DNA from: Gemmatimonadaceae bacterium
Lineage (GTDB): Bacteria > Gemmatimonadota > Gemmatimonadetes > Gemmatimonadales > Gemmatimonadaceae
NCBI GenBank assembly: GCA_017991005.1
Contig: JAGNMU010000001.1
Location: forward strand, 1 to 45,207
Direction: 5' to 3'
Length of the DNA: 45,207 bases
The position numbers were made by a program, and so were the translations under genes. Shown in pieces: positions 14,682-24,231 of this stretch. Positions within the stretch are counted from its first letter, which is position 1, and each line of letters starts with the position of its first letter. Below the pieces are notes generated by a model. That model was not told the DNA's origin, searched no databases, and was given only the letters and a program-made list of their open reading frames with translations.

Positions 14682-15659
14682 CTACGGCTTGGCCAACGAG
14701 TCCAGTTGCCGATCCACGGCGCGCAGCAGCGCGTACGCAAAATCCACCGCGCCGCGATAGAACTTGGCGTCCACCTTGTCGGCGTCATCACCGGGTTTGT
14801 GATAGTCGGCGTGGTCTTCGACGCCCAGATACAGAAACGGAATGCCCTTGGCGTGAAATGGTGCGTGGTCTGACGAGTTGGTCCAGTCGTCACCAGGCTT
14901 GAGGTCTTTGGTGTCGTGGCCAAAACGAATGGGGATCGACGCGCTTTTTGCTGCAGCATCCGCCATCGGCTTGAGGTGCGGATTGTGCGACAATCCCGAC
15001 ACCCAGAGTGCGTTCCCGTCCTGCCGCGCGATCATATCGAGACTGAGATCAAAACCGATGCGCTCGGCCGGCACGAGGCCGGACGACACGAACGTTTTTG
15101 AACCGTGCATGCCGCCTTCTTCGTTGTCAAAAAACGCCAGAATCACGTCATGCTCCGGGGGAGACGCCAACAGCCGTTCGGCCATCAGCAGGAGCGCCAC
15201 GCATCCGGACGCGTCGTCATCCGCCCCGTTGTAGATCTGGTCGTTGCGCACGCCAAGATGATCGTAGTGCGCTCCCACCACGATCACGGCACCACCGGCA
15301 CGTTTGCCGGGAATGCGTGCCAGAATATTCGCGCCGCTTGTGTCCATGCCGGCGCGCGCGGGCAGTTTGACAAATTGTTCATACGAATCGCCGACGGGCT
15401 TGGCACCGATCGCCGTGAGTTCGCGGATGATCCAGCGACGCGCGCGCTGCGCGCCGGGCGTACCGGCCCGGCGACCCTCCATGGAATCGGCGGACAACGC
15501 CGAGAGTCGCGCCATCAGTCGCGTCGTTTCCGCATCAGCGGACCCGCGCTGGGCGTTCGCGAGGCTGGCCGGTCCCGACACAAGGACCACCACGACCAGG
15601 CCGCACAGCAGGCGGAACGCGCTCGGCCGAGGGCGATGGCGACGAATGGTGTTCAGCAA
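14682..15659 (-). CDS. M28 family zinc aminopeptidase, secreted
   Basis: This 325-residue protein starts at a TTG at 15659, supported by GGAG six nt upstream. Residues 1-37 are a signal peptide (LLCGLVVVVLVSG, ending ANAQ). Di-zinc ligands of clan MH are in place: HYDHLG (His131, Asp133), NGADDDASG (Asp147 bridging ligand region), DNEEGG (catalytic Glu180/181), SLDMI (Asp208) and the final His in ADYHKPGDD. It should remove N-terminal residues from peptides in the periplasm or outside. It lies 54 nt downstream of the DUF4403 gene on the same strand and could be co-transcribed. Confidence 0.92.
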   Translation of the reverse strand: MLNTIRRHRPRPSAFRLLCGLVVVVLVSGPASLANAQRGSADAETTRLMARLSALSADSMEGRRAGTPGAQRARRWIIRELTAIGAKPVGDSYEQFVKLPARAGMDTSGANILARIPGKRAGGAVIVVGAHYDHLGVRNDQIYNGADDDASGCVALLLMAERLLASPPEHDVILAFFDNEEGGMHGSKTFVSSGLVPAERIGFDLSLDMIARQDGNALWVSGLSHNPHLKPMADAAAKSASIPIRFGHDTKDLKPGDDWTNSSDHAPFHAKGIPFLYLGVEDHADYHKPGDDADKVDAKFYRGAVDFAYALLRAVDRQLDSLAKP

Positions 15660-15713
15660 TTCAGACTCCGGCGCGTGAGGTTGCGCGTGGTGTGAGGATG
15701 TGCGCGAGGGGCA

Positions 15714-17096
15714 CTACTGAATCCATACCCCGGAGGTGCCGATCAGCCGCGCACGGACGACAAACGCGGTGGCGTTCGACGTGACCTGTTCAATCTGCAG
15801 CGATGCCACGCTGGTGCCCATGACGGCCCCGGGAGCGACCGGTCCGTTCAACTTGTGCATCATTTCGCTGCGTACTGAATCGAGTTGCGCGCCCAGCGGA
15901 ATCCGTCCACCCAAGGTGGCACGACGGATCGCGCGGCCTACCAATGGCGCGCCCAGCGTCGCTTTGAGTCCCGACAGGATGCCCTGACTGTCGAGTGTCC
16001 ATTCGAGATCGTCCAGTCGCAGCTCACGTGCCACGGCGTCCCAACGCAGACGCGACATCAGCGTCAACCGCCCGCGCATGCCGCGCGACACATCGAGGTC
16101 GATGCGCACACTGTCACCGGTGCCGTGCACCTGCACGCTGTCGATTCGGATGCTGCCAGTGGCCGTCTCGGCGGCGAGCAACGCGCTGGCCCGTCGCGCG
16201 ACGTCGGCAAACGGCAGTTCGACACTGACCGGCACGGAGAATTGCTTCGGCGCGTCACCAAGCGACAATTCCGGCAGCGCGCGACGACGCGACGCTGGCT
16301 TCGCACCACTGATCACGCGCGGCCGCGCGTATAGCACGAGGTCGGTCGTGATGTTGATGCCATTGCCTACCAGCGGCGAGACGCGCACGGCCTCCGGCTC
16401 GAGCAGCAGCCAGAGTGTACCCAGCGTGTCGAGCGGCGTCGGCTCGAGAAAACTGCGCCAGAGCGAATCCGCGAGTGGTTTGAAATCCGCGACGCGCGGG
16501 ATGGTGGTGTCTGCCTGCTGTGCAAAATCGCCCAGTTGCCGGTTGAGCAGATCCTTGAGCGCCCGCGTCGCGTTCATTCCCAACATCGTGACCAGGCACT
16601 GATCGAGCAGTGTGGCCTGCAATTGTGATTCGCGCGCGCCGATGCGCCAATCACGACGCCAATAGAGGGCGGTACTCATCGTGAGTGTGGCGCGACGCAT
16701 CTGCTCGGGCTGATACCCACAACTCGCCAGTCGAGCGCTCCCCAGCATGCCGAGTTGGGCGCGATACTGCAATTTGGTTTCGATTTGCAGTTTGTCGCCG
16801 GTGGCTTTGAGCGCAAGCGAATCGCGCCGGTAGACATACTGATGGCAGAGCAATCCGCCGACCGCCGTGCATTGCGGCGCGTTGATCGAGTCGCGGGGCG
16901 GAAACAGCGAATCCAGCGACGGTCTGAGCGAGCGCAGGACGTACGTCACGTGCACGGGAATGACGGCCATGCTCGCGGCACCGGCTGGCGTTGTGGCCAC
17001 CGGTAACGGCACGTCCACAACGGGCGTGACTTTCGCGCACGCGAACATGCCTGCGAGCGCGACGGTGGACAGCACAGCGGCGGCGACTCTTCCCAT
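15714..17096 (-). CDS. DUF4403 family protein, probable lipoprotein
   Basis: At 460 residues, it is started at the ATG at 17096, which has AAGAGG 12 nt upstream and gives a signal-like N-terminus (VAAAVLSTVALAGMFAC) whose Cys19 may be lipidated, although the lipobox is atypical. A longer in-frame extension overlaps the SDR gene and looks non-coding. The body has a VPVHVTY-type opening, LYWRRDWRIGARESQLQ, a repeat of tubular lipid-binding-like strands, and a C-terminal MGTSVASLQIEQV segment, all in keeping with DUF4403. Function of the family is unknown; a periplasmic lipid-binding role is only a structural guess. Confidence 0.72.
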   Translation of the reverse strand: MGRVAAAVLSTVALAGMFACAKVTPVVDVPLPVATTPAGAASMAVIPVHVTYVLRSLRPSLDSLFPPRDSINAPQCTAVGGLLCHQYVYRRDSLALKATGDKLQIETKLQYRAQLGMLGSARLASCGYQPEQMRRATLTMSTALYWRRDWRIGARESQLQATLLDQCLVTMLGMNATRALKDLLNRQLGDFAQQADTTIPRVADFKPLADSLWRSFLEPTPLDTLGTLWLLLEPEAVRVSPLVGNGINITTDLVLYARPRVISGAKPASRRRALPELSLGDAPKQFSVPVSVELPFADVARRASALLAAETATGSIRIDSVQVHGTGDSVRIDLDVSRGMRGRLTLMSRLRWDAVARELRLDDLEWTLDSQGILSGLKATLGAPLVGRAIRRATLGGRIPLGAQLDSVRSEMMHKLNGPVAPGAVMGTSVASLQIEQVTSNATAFVVRARLIGTSGVWIQ

Positions 17097-17172
17097 GTCC
17101 ACTGGCAACCTCTTGAACGTCACGGGCGTCACTCTCCGGTGCCGCGCCGGGCGACGGCCCGCCGCAGCGGCC

Positions 17173-17910
17173 CTACCACGCGCGCTCGGCGCCGGTCCAG
17201 TCGACAAACGCGCCGGTGCGCTCGCGCGACAACCGATCGGACTGCACGAGCAGCCCCAGCGCCGCCTCGTCGATCGGAATGCGAAAGGCCGGATCGTTGG
17301 GCGTGGTGGCAAAGTTGCCGGGATTGCCGAGGCAGACGGTGATGTGCTGCTCGGTAAGATCGTTGGCAAGCGCACGCGTGAGCATGTGCAGCGCGGCCGC
17401 GCTCGCGCAGGTGGCATAGTCGCCGCCTTGCGTCTTGCCGGCGAGCGATCCCAGCCACGACGAAATCATCAACACTCTCGCCCCGTCACCGGCAACCAGC
17501 CACGGCAGCAGTGTCCGCACCAGCAGCACGGGCGCGACGGCGTGGCGCCGATAGTGTTCGACCAAACCGGTTCCGGACATCGTGGGCAACGCTTCGTCAC
17601 GCGCGGCGTCACTGGCCCGATCGTGCGCGCCGGGTTCCGCCGGAGCAATGACAAGCAGGTCGAGTGCGCCGGTGAGCGACTCGAGCACCGGAATGGCCTC
17701 GGCCACCGACGCGGCGTCGGCCGGATCGAGCGCGATCAGTTCGAGTCCGGGAAATTCTGCGCGAAGGTCGGCCAGTACCGGGACACGCGCCGGATTGCGT
17801 GCCGCCGCATACACCTTGTCCCCGCGCAGGAGACTCTGGCGAACCAGCTCCACACCCAACGGACGGCCCGCGCCCGTCACAAGCGTACGTCGCGCTGATG
17901 GTGCCATCAT
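17173..17910 (-). CDS. short-chain dehydrogenase/reductase lacking the catalytic lysine
   Basis: This 245-residue Rossmann protein has TGAGRPLG at about residues 12-19 and the LDLLVIAPAEPG strand in place of the usual NNAG. Ser of the triad is in MISSWLGS and Tyr in GDYATCA. The residue four after Tyr, normally Lys, is Ala (codon GCG), so the standard YxxxK proton relay is broken. The start overlaps the threonine synthase stop by 4 nt (ATGA). It is the third gene of a thrA-thrC operon, a location where homoserine kinase might be expected, but it has no kinase motif. It may be a non-catalytic binding protein or use another relay. Confidence 0.85.
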   Translation of the reverse strand: MMAPSARRTLVTGAGRPLGVELVRQSLLRGDKVYAAARNPARVPVLADLRAEFPGLELIALDPADAASVAEAIPVLESLTGALDLLVIAPAEPGAHDRASDAARDEALPTMSGTGLVEHYRRHAVAPVLLVRTLLPWLVAGDGARVLMISSWLGSLAGKTQGGDYATCASAAALHMLTRALANDLTEQHITVCLGNPGNFATTPNDPAFRIPIDEAALGLLVQSDRLSRERTGAFVDWTGAERAW

Positions 17911-19238
17911 ACGGCATGCTCCTGTTGCAGAACGCGCGCCACGGCGCGTACGTCGGCGTCGATTTCGATCGGTCGGTTGGCCTGCGCAAAATCGTCCCGT
18001 TGGTGGAGATCCACCAGCATCCCAGGATCCTTGAGCACGTGTCCGGTGAGGACGGCCACCACGCGATGCGCCCGCGTGATCACACCGCTGCGCACCAGTT
18101 GCCGGACCCCGGCCACACTCGCGGCACTCGCCGGTTCACATCCGACACCGGCCACGTCGATCGCCACTTTGGCCTCGATGATCTCGTCGTCGGTACACGA
18201 CAGCACCAGACCATCGGTCTCGCGAATGGCACGCACCGCGCGATCCCACGACGCGGGATCCCCGATGCGAATGGCCGTCGCGATCGTTTCGGCGGCAACC
18301 GTATACCGTGTCGCAAATCCTTCGCGAAAGCTGCGCGCGAACGGTGCCGCACCGGCCGCCTGCACGGACACAAGGCGCGGCATCCGGTCGATCAATCCCA
18401 GCGCATGCGCTTCGCGAAGCGCTTTGCCGAACGCCGCCGTGTTGCCAAGATTGCCGGCCGGCAGCACGATGAAATCCGGCGCCTCCCATCCCAACTGCTG
18501 CAGCGCCTCGAGCACGATCGTCTTCTGCCCTTCGACGCGCCACGGATTGATCGAGTTGAGCAGATAGATGCCAAGCTCGCGCGACGCGTCCTGCACCAGA
18601 CGCAAGCAGGCGTCGAAGTCGCCACGAACGAGCAACGTCCGCGCGCCGTAGCCCAAGGTCTGTGCCAATTTCCCCAGGGCAATCTTGCCGGCAGGGACAA
18701 AGACAAGACCGGGAATGCCCGCCTGCGCCGCGTACGAGGCCAGCGCGGCCGACGTGTTGCCGGTTGACGCACAGGCCACCGCACGCGCGCCAATGCGCAC
18801 CGCCTGCGTGACGCCCGCCGTCATGCCACGGTCTTTGAACGAGCCGGTGGGGTTGTGCCCTTCGTGTTTGATGCGGAGCCCCTCGTGTCCGACAAAGCGA
18901 TCGATCGCGGCACGGGTCAGCAATGGCGTATTGCCTTCAGGATGGCTGACGATCGCATCGCCTGCGCCAGGCATGACCAGCGATTCGAATCGCCAGACAC
19001 CTGACGGCGATCCGAGTGGCCGCGCGCAGCAGTGCTGCGCAAACGTGTTGCGCAGCGCGTGACCGGTCAGCGGCGTACCGGCGGCATCAACCGGTGCGCC
19101 GTGAATGATCTCGAGCAGGCCGCCGCACGCCGGGCAGGCCGGTGCCGGGTCGAGTGCGTCGAGCACCGCGAGGCAGCTGGCGCATCGCTGAATGCTGCGT
19201 GCGCCGGGCGCGAGAAAAAGATCGGACGATGTGGTCAT
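17907..19238 (-). CDS. thrC: threonine synthase
   Basis: This 443-residue PLP enzyme converts O-phosphohomoserine to threonine. An N-terminal zinc-ribbon-like element has CASC and CPACGG (about residues 19-38). The PLP lysine is Lys135 in NPTGSFKDRG, with the phosphate-binding STGNTSAALASYAAQ and the Asn of LLNSINPWR. The C-terminal VLTGHVLKDPGML is typical of class I-like short threonine synthases. It overlaps thrA upstream and the SDR gene downstream by 4 nt each, so all three should be translated together. Confidence 0.95.
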   Translation of the reverse strand: MTTSSDLFLAPGARSIQRCASCLAVLDALDPAPACPACGGLLEIIHGAPVDAAGTPLTGHALRNTFAQHCCARPLGSPSGVWRFESLVMPGAGDAIVSHPEGNTPLLTRAAIDRFVGHEGLRIKHEGHNPTGSFKDRGMTAGVTQAVRIGARAVACASTGNTSAALASYAAQAGIPGLVFVPAGKIALGKLAQTLGYGARTLLVRGDFDACLRLVQDASRELGIYLLNSINPWRVEGQKTIVLEALQQLGWEAPDFIVLPAGNLGNTAAFGKALREAHALGLIDRMPRLVSVQAAGAAPFARSFREGFATRYTVAAETIATAIRIGDPASWDRAVRAIRETDGLVLSCTDDEIIEAKVAIDVAGVGCEPASAASVAGVRQLVRSGVITRAHRVVAVLTGHVLKDPGMLVDLHQRDDFAQANRPIEIDADVRAVARVLQQEHAV

Positions 19239-21748
19239 GTCGGGGCAAGCTGCAGCAGGTCGTTCAGGACGCCCGCGGCCGTGACCGCCGGTCCCGCGCC
19301 CGGGCCGGTGATGACCAAGGGGTGTTCACGGTACCGGCGCGTGGTGAAGACAATCTGATTGTCCGTGCCGCGGAGTCCCGCCAATGGATGCGCCAGCGGC
19401 ACCGCGCGCAAGCCCACCACCACACGACGCGCGGTGACCGAAAGGACGTATCGCAATACGGCGCCCCGCCGCGTGGCCGCCGCCTGGCGTTCGGCCCATG
19501 CGGCATCCTGCTGTTCGAGTTTGCCGAGAAAGGCGGTGCGCGACACGGTCTGCAGTGCCGGCGGCACGAGCGACTCGACCTGTACGTCACGCAGCTCGCC
19601 GCGAAAGCCCATCATGCGCGCCAGAATCAGCGCTTTGCGGGCCACATCCATGCCGGAGAGATCATCGCGAGGATCGGGTTCGGTGAACCCCATCGCCATG
19701 GCATCGCGCAACGCCGCGCTGAACGGGCGGCCGGCGCCGATCTCCGTGAGCAGATATCCCAGCGTGCCGGACGTGCACCCTTCGATACGCAGCACCGTGT
19801 CGCCCGTCTCTACCAACTTCGCATACGAGTCCATCACCGGCAGGCCGGCGCCTACGGTGGTTTCGTGCAGGATGCGCGTGTGCTGCTGGGCGGCGAGTGC
19901 GCGCAACGCCTCGACCTCGGCCAGCGGTGCCGACAGCGGACGTTTGTTCGCGAGCACGATATCCATGCCGGCCTGCAACGCAGCACGAATGGCGGGCAGC
20001 GTTTCGTCGGCGGTGAGGTCGATCAGCACCGGCCGCGTCAGCGCGTGTTTGGCGATCCACGCCACGGCATCGGGCGCGCTCGCCGTGCGGGCACCGGGCT
20101 GCGCCGACAACGGGGTACCGGCTTCCTTTGCGTCGGCGTATTCGGAGAGCTGTCGTGCGCTGATACCATCCGGTTCGAAGATCACGCCGCTCCGATCGAT
20201 CAGGGCCACAATCGTCGGTGTGATGCGCGAGCGCGCGCGTGGCAGCATGCGCACAAACTCGCGCCCAATCTGCCCGACGCCGAGCAGCACCACATCGACG
20301 CGATCGTCATCACCGATGCGCCCGCCACCAATTTTGTCGAGCTGAAACGCCGCGTGCACGGCGCGCGCCGCCGCCTCGGCGTCCCGCTCGCTGATGACCA
20401 CCGAGATGTTGAGCTCGGACGATCCCTGTGCAATGGCGACAATGTTGACGCCGCTCTGTGACAGCGCGGTGAACATGCGGGAGGCGATCCCCGGCGCTCC
20501 CGCCATGCCCAGCCCGACCACGGCCAGCATGGCCATGCCGCGCTGCACCGCGATGCCCTCGAGTTCCCGACGGGAGAGTTCGAGCGCAAAGGTGCGTTCG
20601 AGCGCGGCACGGGCGTCGTGCGCGCGTTCGACGGGCACACAGAGGCAGATCGAATGTTCCGACGACGCCTGCGAGATCATCGCCACGGAGATGCCGGCCT
20701 GCTGCAGCGCGGCAAACGTGCGTGCCGCAATGCCGGGCACCCCCAGCATGCCGTTGCCCGTCACCGTGACCAGCGCCTGCGCGCGCACGACCGACAGCGC
20801 CTTGACCGGATACCGGCGCAACGTGCGGCGCGTGGAGATTTCGGTTCCCGGCGCTTCCGGATCGGCGAACGGCCGGACGAACACCGGCACGCGGACTCGC
20901 GAGAGCGGAATAAGCGCGCGCGGATGCAACACCTTGGCGCCGTAGTACGCCAATTCGGCCGCTTCGCGCACGTTCAACTGCGGCACAATTCGCGCCGTCG
21001 GCACCAGCCGCGGATCCGTCGTCATCAACCCCGGCACGTCTTTCCAGAGCGTGATGCCGGTGGCGCGCAGCGCACGTCCCAGCACGGTGGCCGTCAGATC
21101 ACTGCCACCACGGCCGAGCGTGACCACCGCTCCATCTGGTGCGACACCGGTGAATCCTGGCACCACGGGAATGCGCCGACGGCGCACGAGCGGCTGCAAC
21201 CGTTTGCGGACGGCACGATCCGTCGCGGCGAGGTTCGGAAAGGCGCCGCCAAACACCCCGTCCGTGTGAATGAGTTCGATCGCATCGACATACTCGGCGT
21301 CGATGCCGCGCGCCACCAGGCCGGCGACCAGCAGGCGCGCCGACAGTTGCTCGCCGCGCGCGATGATGAAATCGCGTGTCCGCGCGGTGAGCTCGCGGAG
21401 ACTCGCCACACCATGCAACACCGTGCGCAGCTCGATGAAATCGGCCGCAACCGATTGCAGGATCGCCTTTCTGGCGCGTGCACTCGTCACGATGCCCGTG
21501 GCAATATCACGATGTCGGCGGTGCAACGCCGATACGTCGCCGTCGACGTCGCGCAGATCGCCGTCGCGCGCCGTTTCGGCCAAGGCGATCAACGCATCCG
21601 TCACACCCGCCAACGCCGAGACCACGGCAACCACGCGGCTCTTCCGTGGGGAGGCGAGAATGTCGATGGCGCGCCGCATGGCGGCCGCATCGGCGAGTGA
21701 GGCACCGCCGAACTTGTAGACTTCGAGGCTTGTCAAACGCGGAGGCAT
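19235..21748 (-). CDS. thrA: bifunctional aspartate kinase / homoserine dehydrogenase
   Basis: This 837-residue fusion enzyme for the first and third steps of the aspartate pathway is started at the ATG at 21748. An in-frame GTG at 21799 would add 17 residues. The kinase domain starts with EVYKFGGASLADA and holds GFTGVAPDGAVVTLGRGGSDLTATVLG. Two ACT domains (ALVTVTGNGMLGVPG and MLAVVGLGMAGAPG) are likely sites of threonine feedback inhibition. The homoserine dehydrogenase domain begins near residue 460 (DVVLLGVGQIGREFV), with ANKRPLSAP and EGCTSGTLGYLL in the catalytic part. It heads the operon with thrC and an SDR. Three hairpins lie upstream. No thrB is present in the window. Confidence 0.95.
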   Translation of the reverse strand: MPPRLTSLEVYKFGGASLADAAAMRRAIDILASPRKSRVVAVVSALAGVTDALIALAETARDGDLRDVDGDVSALHRRHRDIATGIVTSARARKAILQSVAADFIELRTVLHGVASLRELTARTRDFIIARGEQLSARLLVAGLVARGIDAEYVDAIELIHTDGVFGGAFPNLAATDRAVRKRLQPLVRRRRIPVVPGFTGVAPDGAVVTLGRGGSDLTATVLGRALRATGITLWKDVPGLMTTDPRLVPTARIVPQLNVREAAELAYYGAKVLHPRALIPLSRVRVPVFVRPFADPEAPGTEISTRRTLRRYPVKALSVVRAQALVTVTGNGMLGVPGIAARTFAALQQAGISVAMISQASSEHSICLCVPVERAHDARAALERTFALELSRRELEGIAVQRGMAMLAVVGLGMAGAPGIASRMFTALSQSGVNIVAIAQGSSELNISVVISERDAEAAARAVHAAFQLDKIGGGRIGDDDRVDVVLLGVGQIGREFVRMLPRARSRITPTIVALIDRSGVIFEPDGISARQLSEYADAKEAGTPLSAQPGARTASAPDAVAWIAKHALTRPVLIDLTADETLPAIRAALQAGMDIVLANKRPLSAPLAEVEALRALAAQQHTRILHETTVGAGLPVMDSYAKLVETGDTVLRIEGCTSGTLGYLLTEIGAGRPFSAALRDAMAMGFTEPDPRDDLSGMDVARKALILARMMGFRGELRDVQVESLVPPALQTVSRTAFLGKLEQQDAAWAERQAAATRRGAVLRYVLSVTARRVVVGLRAVPLAHPLAGLRGTDNQIVFTTRRYREHPLVITGPGAGPAVTAAGVLNDLLQLAPT

Positions 21749-21824
21749 ATCGGACCGGTGGGTCAATGGCTCCCGCCGCTTCGCGCGCCCGCTTGTCACG
21801 CCCGCACGACGCGGTGGGAAGATG

Positions 21825-21920
21825 GTGCCCTTTCCGGGGGCACAACCGTCTTACCGTGTGACTGTCAGTCACAGGGCTCTCGCAGGTTAGTCCGGACGGC
21901 TCGGCCTGTCCACACCTGCG
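21825..21920. promoter_or_regulatory. three-hairpin structured leader between thrA and glgP
   Basis: Three independent perfect stems occur in 96 nt: 21825-21830 with 21838-21843 (6 bp), 21857-21863 with 21867-21873 (7 bp, 3-nt loop), and 21881-21887 with 21914-21920 (7 bp). The last encloses a further GGAC/GTCC and GGC/GCC helix. The order would form a compact RNA leader on either strand. The distance to thrA (first stem 77 nt upstream) suits an attenuator or riboswitch. I match it to no known riboswitch consensus. Confidence 0.45.
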
Positions 21921-21992
21921 TGTGCTTGCGTACCTTTCCTGTGAATCATGTGGCGGCCAATCCGTGGCGCCACGTTCCCTGCATCGCACAAC

Positions 21993-24203
21993 ATGACCGC
22001 TCCTGTCCTCGCGCCGACGGCGCCAGACTCGTCCTCGACCTCGCCACAGCTTGGCGGCGTCTTCCCGACCCTGCCGCCGCGGATTGCCGGTCTCGCGCAG
22101 TTGGCCAACAACCTCGCGTGGAGCTGGAATCGCGACGCCCGCATGCTCTTTCGCGAAGTCGACGAGGCACTCTGGAATCGACTGCGCCACAATCCGATCA
22201 TGCTGCTGCAACAGGCGGCGCCGGAGCGGCTCGCGCTGTTGGCCACCGATCCGTCATTCTGCGCGCGCTACGATCGCATCATGGCGTGGTTGTCCGCTGA
22301 GAAGTCCGACGAACACACCTGGTACGCACGCACGTTTCCGGAGCTGCGCGGCAAACCGGTCGCGTATTTCTGCGCGGAGTTCGGCATTCACAACTCCGTG
22401 CCGATCTACTCCGGCGGCCTCGGTGTGCTGGCGGGCGATCATCTCAAGACCGCATCCGATCTTGGCGTGCCGGTGGTGGCCGTCGGGATTCTGTATCGTC
22501 ACGGGTACTTCGATCAGCGCATCAGCACCGAAGGGTGGCAGGAAGATTCCGACGACGCGATTTCGTTTGACCGCGTCCCGCTGGTGCCGATTCCCGGCGT
22601 TGACGGTGCCAAACATCTGGTGACCGTGAAGACGTTTGGCCGCGATGTGCACATTCGCGTGTGGCGGTTGCAGGTGGGCCGCGTGCCGGTGTATCTGCTG
22701 GACTCGGACATCGAAGAGAATCATGTCGATGACCGTCCCCTGCTCTCCAAGTTGTATTCCGGCGGTCCAGCCATGCGGCTGCGTCAGGAATGGCTGCTGG
22801 GTGTCGGCGGCGTTCGCGCGCTCCGGGCACTCGGGATCGCGCCAGCCGCGTGGCACGCCAACGAAGGGCATGCTGCCTTCATGATGATCGAACGTGTGCG
22901 CGAGTTGTGTGCGACCGGCGTGTCGTACGCAGACGCCGTGCGTCAGGTGCGCTCGTGCAGCGTGTTCACAACGCATACGCCGGTGCCGGCGGGCCACGAT
23001 CAATTCGCCGTCGGCGATGTGCAAAATTGCGCCGGTGGCGCAAGCAATGGGATGTGGACCGAGATGGGGATCGATGCGTCCGCGTTTCTGCGTATCGGGT
23101 ATCACCCGGAATCGGGGCCCGGCATGTTTCACATGACGGCCGCGTCGATTCGGCTGTCGCGCCGCGTCAATGCCGTCGCCCGACGCCACGGCATTGTGTC
23201 GCGCGAGCTGTGCAAGCCGTTGTGGCCCGGTCGCGCGGCCGAAACGATTCCAGTTGGCCACGTCACGAACGGTGTGCACCTGGCAACCTGGATGGCCAAC
23301 CCGATCATGCAGCTGCTCGACAAGCAGCTCGGGCCGCAGTGGGGATACTCGAACGATCCCGCGCTGTGGGAACAGGTGCTGCAGATCGACGATGACAAGC
23401 TGTGGGGCACCCATCTGCGTCTCAAGCATACGCTGATGCGCATGGTGCGTGAGGAAGCACGCCGGGCGTTCGCGCAGCATACGCTCGAAACAGTCCAGCT
23501 GGTTGGCGCCGGGACCCTGCTCGACCCGCACGCGCTCACCATCGGCTTTGCGCGTCGTTTCGCGACGTACAAGCGCGCCGACCTCATCTTCCGCGACGTC
23601 GAACGCCTGCGCGCGCTGGTGACCAACACATCACGCCCGGTGCAGATCGTCTTTGCCGGCAAAGCGCACCCGGCCGATACGCCGGGCAAGAAGGTGCTGC
23701 AGAACGTGTATCAGTTCACGCGTGATCCGCAGTTTGAAGGACGCATCGCGTTCGTCGAAGACTACGGGATGCATCTCGCGCACCTGCTCGTGCAGGGCGT
23801 GGACGTGTGGATGAATCTGCCGCGGGTGCCGATGGAAGCGTCGGGAACGAGCGGCATGAAAGCCGCGCTGAACGGTGTGCCGCACTTGTCGACCATCGAC
23901 GGTTGGTGGGAAGAAGGCTACGAAGGCAACAACGGCTGGGCGATTCCGGCCGCCGTCGACAGTGACGACGCGACGGGCACGGTGGAGCGCCTCTACACTC
24001 TGCTCGAGCAGGAAGTGGTGCCGCGCTTCTACGATCGGGACCCCAAGGATCTGCCGCGCCGCTGGATCCTGACCATGAAACACGCCATGCGCGCCGCCGG
24101 TCAGCAGTTCACCGCACGCCGCATGGTCGAACAGTATGCGCGCGGGTACTACGCACCCAGCATTCTCGGCGACGTGCTGCCCGACGATCCGCCAACCGCG
24201 TGA
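21993..24203 (+). CDS. glgP: alpha-glucan (glycogen) phosphorylase, GT35
   Basis: This 736-residue PLP-dependent enzyme releases glucose-1-phosphate from glycogen or maltodextrin. I chose the ATG at 21993; the ATG at 21948 is possible and neither has a clear ribosome site. The N-terminal DUF3417 domain has LAQLANNLAWSWNRDARMLF. The catalytic core has CAEFGIHNSVPIYSGGLGVLAGDHLK, WHANEGHAAFM, GHVTNGVHLATW, ATYKRADL and the PLP lysine Lys623 in ASGTSGMKAALNG. Length and DUF3417 place it with the short bacterial/archaeal phosphorylases rather than the 800-residue classical type. It is first in a run with glgA and a GH57 enzyme. Confidence 0.92.
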   Translation: MTAPVLAPTAPDSSSTSPQLGGVFPTLPPRIAGLAQLANNLAWSWNRDARMLFREVDEALWNRLRHNPIMLLQQAAPERLALLATDPSFCARYDRIMAWLSAEKSDEHTWYARTFPELRGKPVAYFCAEFGIHNSVPIYSGGLGVLAGDHLKTASDLGVPVVAVGILYRHGYFDQRISTEGWQEDSDDAISFDRVPLVPIPGVDGAKHLVTVKTFGRDVHIRVWRLQVGRVPVYLLDSDIEENHVDDRPLLSKLYSGGPAMRLRQEWLLGVGGVRALRALGIAPAAWHANEGHAAFMMIERVRELCATGVSYADAVRQVRSCSVFTTHTPVPAGHDQFAVGDVQNCAGGASNGMWTEMGIDASAFLRIGYHPESGPGMFHMTAASIRLSRRVNAVARRHGIVSRELCKPLWPGRAAETIPVGHVTNGVHLATWMANPIMQLLDKQLGPQWGYSNDPALWEQVLQIDDDKLWGTHLRLKHTLMRMVREEARRAFAQHTLETVQLVGAGTLLDPHALTIGFARRFATYKRADLIFRDVERLRALVTNTSRPVQIVFAGKAHPADTPGKKVLQNVYQFTRDPQFEGRIAFVEDYGMHLAHLLVQGVDVWMNLPRVPMEASGTSGMKAALNGVPHLSTIDGWWEEGYEGNNGWAIPAAVDSDDATGTVERLYTLLEQEVVPRFYDRDPKDLPRRWILTMKHAMRAAGQQFTARRMVEQYARGYYAPSILGDVLPDDPPTA

Positions 24204-24231
24204 CATTCGATCTTCTGACGTTTGTGGTGAC

